From the NCBI GenBank assembly GCA_021836925.1, contig JAKBHG010000016.1:1489-9629 (forward strand): 8,141 nt of DNA, in the 5' to 3' direction. Origin of the DNA: Microcaldota archaeon. Its GTDB lineage: Archaea; Micrarchaeota; Micrarchaeia; Micrarchaeales; Micrarchaeaceae. The notes below the pieces were generated by a model, which had not been told where the DNA came from, made no database searches, and saw only the letters and a program-made list of their open reading frames with translations. Position 1 is the stretch's first letter; each line of letters starts with the position of its first letter. Shown piece by piece: positions 5,106 to 8,141 of the stretch. Position numbers and translations under genes: made by a program.

Positions 5106-5399
5106 ATGGCCAGGTCAAGAGCAAGGCTGCGGGCAAGAGCCGGCACCCACAGAGCGAAGGAGAGGGACATACACGACACGCTTCTTTTGGCATTCATATT
5201 CCTCGGTCTCGGGATAGGCATTTGGTATGGGCAGCCCGGTCCCGGGTTATTGATTGGCGGAGGTGTCGGAGTGCTTGCGAGGGGCTATTCAAAATACGGA
5301 AAAGACAGGGAAATGGTCTCTGCGTCGCTCGGAGTTGCCAGCTACATAATATTCCTGTTCGGCAGATACTTCATATTCCTCGTGATATCCCTGCTTTAA
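5106..5399 (+). CDS. Small integral membrane protein of unknown function
   Basis: I do not recognise this 97-residue protein. It begins with a strongly basic segment (MARSRARLRARAGTHRAKER, seven Arg and one Lys), then has hydrophobic segments at about 25-41 (LLLAFIFLGLGIGIWYG), 46-59 (glycine-rich, LLIGGGVGVLA) and 75-97 (ending FGRYFIFLVISLL). By the positive-inside rule the N-terminus should be cytoplasmic. GTGAT (5098-5102) lies 3 nt before the ATG, matching the pattern at dedA. It follows dedA by 38 bp, so a shared role at the membrane is possible but unproven. After the TAA the same frame continues beyond one more stop into a transmembrane-like tail (see 5412-5489), so the gene may once have been longer. 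Confidence 0.7.
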   Translation: MARSRARLRARAGTHRAKERDIHDTLLLAFIFLGLGIGIWYGQPGPGLLIGGGVGVLARGYSKYGKDREMVSASLGVASYIIFLFGRYFIFLVISLL

Positions 5400-5400
5400 G

Positions 5401-5419
5401 GGATAGTGTGATTCTATCC
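5401..5419 (+). terminator. Hairpin directly after the membrane-protein stop codon
   Basis: GGATAG (5401-5406) and CTATCC (5414-5419) form a perfect 6-bp stem around a 7-nt loop, beginning 2 nt after the TAA of the 97-residue gene. No T-run follows directly; the T-rich terminator is about 80 bp further on. It may protect the mRNA end or play a part in ending translation. Confidence 0.35.
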
Positions 5420-5489
5420 GTATGAGGCGAGCGTCCCGCTAGTGATCATAGGATTAATATTGCTTATAATTTTCTTCAAGCGAAGATAA
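5412..5489 (+). pseudogene. In-frame transmembrane-like tail after the membrane-protein gene (remnant or micro-ORF)
   Basis: In the same frame as the 97-residue gene, after its TAA (5397-5399) and a second stop TGA (5409-5411), the DNA encodes FYPYEASVPLVIIG followed by LILLIIFFKRR and TAA (5487-5489). This is a convincing hydrophobic helix with a positive end. The only good internal start is GTG 5442, which would give 15 residues. It may be a decayed C-terminal part of the upstream gene, a micro-protein, or chance in AT-rich DNA. Confidence 0.25.
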
Positions 5490-5495
5490 TCCATC

Positions 5496-5538
5496 TTTCG
5501 GTTTTTTCTTTTTACTTTATTTTTTAAAAAAACCGAAA
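5496..5538 (+). terminator. T-rich terminator with long inverted repeat
   Basis: TTTCGGTTTTTT (5496-5507) and AAAAAACCGAAA (5527-5538) are perfect 12-bp inverted arms. The sequence between 5502 and 5525 is almost all T, with runs of 6, 5 and 6 T. T-runs on the coding strand are the standard archaeal termination signal. It ends the dedA/small-membrane-protein transcript and insulates the following gene. Confidence 0.65.
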
Positions 5539-5551
5539 CAACAAGCTTACG

Positions 5552-5560
5552 TTTAAATAT
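5552..5560 (+). promoter_or_regulatory. TATA-like box of the membrane-anchored regulator gene
   Basis: TTTAAATAT is centred about 46 nt before the ATG at 5602, predicting a start site near 5582 and a leader of about 20 nt. The leader contains TGATC (5594-5598), a partial match to the 16S 3' end, 3 nt before the ATG. Confidence 0.6.
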
Positions 5561-5601
5561 TAGCAGAGCTCTCTATCTATCATCTGCTACAACTGATCAT
5601 C

Positions 5602-7953
5602 ATGAGCAAGATGGGGGAAACGAAGCAAAAGATACTCGATTCCCTGGGGAACAAGAGCAAGACGCTCACAGACCTGAGCAATGAGCTCGATCTCGCTCCA
5701 TCCACTATCGCAGAGCACATACGCGACCTCCTCAGCATGAACGCGATAAGGGAGATTGACGACATCCCAAGGAAGTGGAAATATTATGAGATAAACCCAA
5801 CCTTCAGCCCCGAGCAGTACCACATGAGCTTCATGAGGAGGCAGGGGCTAATACTGTCAGTCGGCATAGTGGTCGCAATAGCTGTGATCGGGTCGCTGCT
5901 CTACATTACTAACTCGAACTACAACAGCATAACCGCCTGCACCCCGAAGCCGGGATACATCTGCGGCAGCCCGGAGGCCAATTCCTCAGGCACGCTGAGC
6001 GTAGTCCTCGGCGGGCAGAACAAGACGATAGCGGTGCAGGGAATAGGCTGCAGCTACAACTCATCCCCGCCAAGCACATTTACTCCCTACCATGCGACGC
6101 TCACCGCGAACGCAGGCGCAAGGCTCGACGTCTCGTGCCCGCAGCCAAGCGCGCAGCAGGCATCGCAGTCCACGGTCGTGCACATCTGGCTGAACTACAC
6201 CGCAAACGGGATCGGCGTTGTCGCGGAGGTTGCGAACTTAACCCGCCCGCCGGTGTACTACACCACAGTGCCCACGACAACAACAGCGCAGCCAACCACT
6301 ACGATACCGTACACCACAATACCGCAGTACTACCAGAACGGCAACTCCAACGGCACTGTCCTGCAGAGCGCACCCGGTGGCAGCGTGCTCATAGCTCCCG
6401 GCCTGACTTACATATGCGCAGCCGGATCCTACGCAAGCACCATAAGGTCTGCTTCATGGTCTCCCGATTCCTCGACTGGAGTCTACAGCAGCATAGGCAG
6501 GAGCTATGGAAACCTATGCTCGGTTCTCGGCGGCACGACGTCTCAGGACAATTACATCGCATTGGCAGGGGTAAGCGTCAACCAGGCCAACCCGATAGTC
6601 TACGCGACCACAGGGGCGCCCGACACCGGGCTAACACAGCTCAACTTCTCCGTTCTGGATCCCGATTCTGAAGTTGTGATCGCAATTGCAAGCGGCGGCG
6701 GCACGTTCATCACAGGGGTAAACCCGTCGCTCTATTGCACCGTAAACCAGAACGATTACCACCCGATATCCGCAGGCTGGACCCCTCTCGTCTACATCGC
6801 CACATGCACGGCGCAGACTCCCGGGAACTACAATATAAAAGCGACAGGCGTATCCGGCAACCCGCAGTATTATTATGGAAACGGCTGGGTGTCCATGGCT
6901 GCATACGTGTTCCCGTCCGGGATACCTCCGAGCACTACGACCTCGGTATATACCACAGTGCCGACCACATCTACAACATATTCGACAACGGCTCCAACTA
7001 CGTCCGTGCAGACGACCACCACAGCAGTGCCTCAGGACTGCGGTCTGCTTAAGACCATATACGTAAACCAGACCCTGTCGTGCCAGGGATACATGGTGCT
7101 GCTGACTGACTTGAGCCAGCCGGCACAAAACCAGTCGATTAACCAGTCGACTGGCAGCGCGGCAGACCTTGCGGTATACTACAACGGCGCTTACCAGGCC
7201 AGCATGCAGATATTCCCAAACCCGGCACAAGTGGCATTATACACGTCGCAGCAGGCAAATACGACGCTGGCCATACAGGTCAACAAGACGTTCGCAGGGC
7301 TCTATGCATACCAGAAATGGGCGCAGGTCGAGATATATGCCATAACAAAGCAGCCGTCCACTACGACAACGCAGACCACATCCACAATCTCGACTACCAC
7401 CTCCACCACCTCCACCTCGGTAGCGACCACGACAACGGTTCCGGTGACCACAAACCAGAGCGCGATGTACGTCTATAATCCAGGCCTCACGCCGAATACG
7501 GCGGCGGCATATGCACTATTCACGCCCGTATTTTCGCCGCTCTATGTGGGCAGCAATATAACCGACGGCCCATTTACCGTGCACCTCGCTGACCTCAGCC
7601 AGCCGAATCAGAACAACGTCTCAACGGCGATAATATACATATACTACAACGGCGCGCTCACCAACACGACGCAGCTACTGCCCGGGCAGGTTGACGAGTA
7701 CACGGTTTCCGGCAGGACCATAACGGTATATGTGAACAGCACATATGCTGTAGGTCTCTACAGCCACTGGGCGAAGATAGAGCTCTCCTTCTCTCCCGTC
7801 ACGATAACCATAAATCAGACCGTTTCGCAGGGGCCGTTCTCCCTGCTGCTCAGGAAGGTGACGAACAGCACCACATACTTCAATATACTGCAGAACGGGA
7901 CTGTGATAAGGAGCAACATGTCGCTTGTCCTTGGGCACATTGCATATGTCTGA
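5602..7953 (+). CDS. Membrane-anchored winged-helix protein with a large Thr-rich, repeat-containing extracellular region
   Basis: The 783-residue protein has an unusual order of parts. Residues 1-66 form an ArsR-like winged helix (helix-turn-helix in TLTDLSNELDLAPSTIAEHI, 21-40; wing near PRKWKYYEI). RR at 79-80 precedes one transmembrane helix (82-101, LILSVGIVVAIAVIGSLL), so the DNA-binding domain should be cytoplasmic and the remainder outside. Outside are domain 1 (about 105-215; C113, C121, C150, C179), domain 2 (about 245-440; C272, C306, C379, C402), three Thr/Pro-rich linkers (219-244, 442-478, 584-618), and a domain at 487-580 repeated at 648-730, with a shorter third copy at 735-783. 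More than fifteen N-x-S/T sequons occur, and all ten cysteines are extracellular. It looks like a one-component surface sensor-regulator or a self-regulated surface protein. Ligand and targets are unknown, and I know no named family with this whole architecture. Confidence 0.85.
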   Translation: MSKMGETKQKILDSLGNKSKTLTDLSNELDLAPSTIAEHIRDLLSMNAIREIDDIPRKWKYYEINPTFSPEQYHMSFMRRQGLILSVGIVVAIAVIGSLLYITNSNYNSITACTPKPGYICGSPEANSSGTLSVVLGGQNKTIAVQGIGCSYNSSPPSTFTPYHATLTANAGARLDVSCPQPSAQQASQSTVVHIWLNYTANGIGVVAEVANLTRPPVYYTTVPTTTTAQPTTTIPYTTIPQYYQNGNSNGTVLQSAPGGSVLIAPGLTYICAAGSYASTIRSASWSPDSSTGVYSSIGRSYGNLCSVLGGTTSQDNYIALAGVSVNQANPIVYATTGAPDTGLTQLNFSVLDPDSEVVIAIASGGGTFITGVNPSLYCTVNQNDYHPISAGWTPLVYIATCTAQTPGNYNIKATGVSGNPQYYYGNGWVSMAAYVFPSGIPPSTTTSVYTTVPTTSTTYSTTAPTTSVQTTTTAVPQDCGLLKTIYVNQTLSCQGYMVLLTDLSQPAQNQSINQSTGSAADLAVYYNGAYQASMQIFPNPAQVALYTSQQANTTLAIQVNKTFAGLYAYQKWAQVEIYAITKQPSTTTTQTTSTISTTTSTTSTSVATTTTVPVTTNQSAMYVYNPGLTPNTAAAYALFTPVFSPLYVGSNITDGPFTVHLADLSQPNQNNVSTAIIYIYYNGALTNTTQLLPGQVDEYTVSGRTITVYVNSTYAVGLYSHWAKIELSFSPVTITINQTVSQGPFSLLLRKVTNSTTYFNILQNGTVIRSNMSLVLGHIAYV
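6256..6333 (+). repeat. Thr/Pro-rich linker 1 (low complexity)
   Basis: Residues 219-244 of the membrane-anchored protein, with YYTTVPTTTTAQPTTT, join extracellular domains 1 and 2. YTTVPTT recurs in linker 2. Such Thr/Pro runs are typical O-glycosylated spacers in archaeal surface proteins. Confidence 0.7.
6925..7035 (+). repeat. Thr/Ser-rich linker 2 (low complexity)
   Basis: Residues 442-478, including VYTTVPTTSTTYSTT, separate domain 2 from repeat copy A. The DNA is similar to linker 1 around ACCACAGTGCC, suggesting duplication within the gene. Confidence 0.7.
7060..7341 (+). repeat. Extracellular repeat domain, copy A
   Basis: Residues 487-580. Landmarks shared with copy B in the same order are TDLSQPAQN, VYYNGAY, PAQVALYT, VNKTFAGLY and WAQVEIY. 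This copy also has C480 and C494 around its start, which copy B lacks. Confidence 0.65.
7351..7455 (+). repeat. Thr/Ser-rich linker 3 (low complexity)
   Basis: Residues 584-618 are almost entirely Thr and Ser (STTTTQTTSTISTTTSTTS) and separate repeat copies A and B. Confidence 0.7.
7543..7791 (+). repeat. Extracellular repeat domain, copy B
   Basis: Residues 648-730, with ADLSQPNQN, IYYNGAL, PGQVDEYT, VNSTYAVGLY and WAKIELS in the same order and spacing as copy A. Confidence 0.65.
7804..7950 (+). repeat. Extracellular repeat domain, partial copy C at the C-terminus
   Basis: Residues 735-783 start INQTVSQGPFSLLLRKV, close to NITDGPFTVHLADL of copy B and VNQTLSCQGYMVLLTDL of copy A. The sequence ends after about 49 residues, without the YYNGA or WA.(V/I)E parts. 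Confidence 0.5.
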
Positions 7954-7994
7954 TCCTGCAGACTGGAGTGAGATAAACATAAACGCAACAATAC

Positions 7995-8004
7995 ATTTAA
8001 AAAG
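7995..8004 (+). promoter_or_regulatory. TATA-like box of the secreted-protein gene
   Basis: ATTTAAAAAG is centred about 55 nt before the ATG at 8055, giving a leader of about 30 nt. TCTATAATC around 8016-8024 is an alternative nearer box (about 35 nt before the ATG). I cannot decide between them from sequence alone. Confidence 0.45.
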
Positions 8005-8019
8005 TTATCATCTAATCTA

Positions 8020-8037
8020 TAATCTGATTAATCTGAT
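8020..8037 (+). repeat. Perfect 9-bp tandem repeat in the promoter or leader of the secreted-protein gene
   Basis: TAATCTGAT occurs twice head to tail (8020-8028, 8029-8037), with a related CTAATCTA just before it (8012-8019). It lies between the TATA-like box and the ATG at 8055, a position where a bound protein would affect transcription start. Confidence 0.55.
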
Positions 8038-8054
8038 AATTCGTGGGCTGTAAT

Positions 8055-8141
8055 ATGAATGAGTATAGATCTTTCGCTCTAGTCTTGGCGCTCTTCAGCG
8101 TCTTCATGGTCTCTTTTGCAGTGAACAGCGCAGCAGCCGCA
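8055..8141 (+). CDS. Start of a secreted or surface protein gene (signal peptide), runs off the right edge
   Basis: An ATG at 8055 opens a frame to the window end (29 codons). The peptide MNEYRSFALVLALFSVFMVS, then FAVNSAAAA, is a typical signal sequence: a short N-region with one Arg, a hydrophobic core at about 7-22, and an Ala-rich end with AxA-like cleavage sites. It lies 101 bp after the membrane-anchored regulator on the same strand, with its own TATA-like boxes and a 9-bp tandem repeat. GTGGG (8043-8047) is a possible ribosome-binding site. The mature protein is not visible, so its function cannot be given; an S-layer or other surface protein is one possibility. Confidence 0.65.
   Translation, partial: MNEYRSFALVLALFSVFMVSFAVNSAAAA

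Noticed and set aside
6631..7230. 199-codon minus-strand ORF inside the large surface-protein gene
   Set aside because: It is a Cys/Arg/Val-rich antisense shadow of the Thr-rich coding sequence, with no promoter or ribosome-binding site.
6256..7455. CRISPR-like or satellite repeat in the Thr-rich regions
   Set aside because: The repetition comes from ACN threonine codons in an open reading frame. There are no regular repeat-spacer units.
1..8141. Mobile element or prophage
   Set aside because: No transposase, integrase, terminal inverted repeats or phage structural genes were seen; the genes are mostly housekeeping.

Overview
The window is archaeal chromosome. It carries archaeal-type information genes (small primase subunit PriS, peptidyl-tRNA hydrolase of the Pth2 type, and the ribosome-rescue factor Pelota). 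TATA-like boxes sit about 24-26 nt ahead of start codons, giving apparently leaderless genes. Other genes have Shine-Dalgarno matches of the GGTG/GTGATC type close to ATG or TTG starts. ATA and AGG codons are favoured and gene spacing is tight. The compact genes and the very Thr-rich surface protein would fit a small-genome archaeon such as a Micrarchaeota/DPANN member, but that is a guess; the sequence proves only Archaea.

Layout. Positions 1-605 (minus) hold the N-terminal part of PriS, running off the left edge. It is divergent from pth2 (664-1032, plus). A branched-chain aminotransferase gene (1133-2053, minus) is convergent with pth2 and divergent from a minimal O6-alkylguanine-DNA alkyltransferase (2113-2412, plus). 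A short hairpin separates the latter from a convergent winged-helix regulator (2458-2868, minus). Upstream of that regulator, about 450 bp without a confident gene contain a run of inverted repeats, a palindromic TATA box and a possible leaderless 57-codon ORF. Pelota (3320-4348, minus) is divergent from a DedA-family membrane protein (4432-5067, plus), followed by a small unknown membrane protein (5106-5399). A 200-bp gap then holds a post-stop hairpin, an in-frame transmembrane-like tail and a T-rich terminator.

The right third (5602-7953) is one gene for a 783-residue membrane-anchored protein: a cytoplasmic winged-helix DNA-binding domain, a single transmembrane helix, then about 680 extracellular residues. 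The extracellular part has disulfide-suited domains, three Thr/Pro-rich linkers, many N-glycosylation sequons and a domain present in two full copies plus one partial copy. Just downstream, a gene for a signal-peptide protein begins at 8055 and runs off the right edge. Its promoter region has a perfect 9-bp tandem repeat.

How the genes fit together. The left two thirds are housekeeping genes (replication priming, translation quality control, amino-acid metabolism, DNA repair, membrane maintenance) arranged as divergent pairs that appear to share one symmetrical TATA element each. The most unusual parts are the membrane-tethered regulator with a mucin-like extracellular stalk next to a secreted-protein gene, and the structured region upstream of the small winged-helix regulator.
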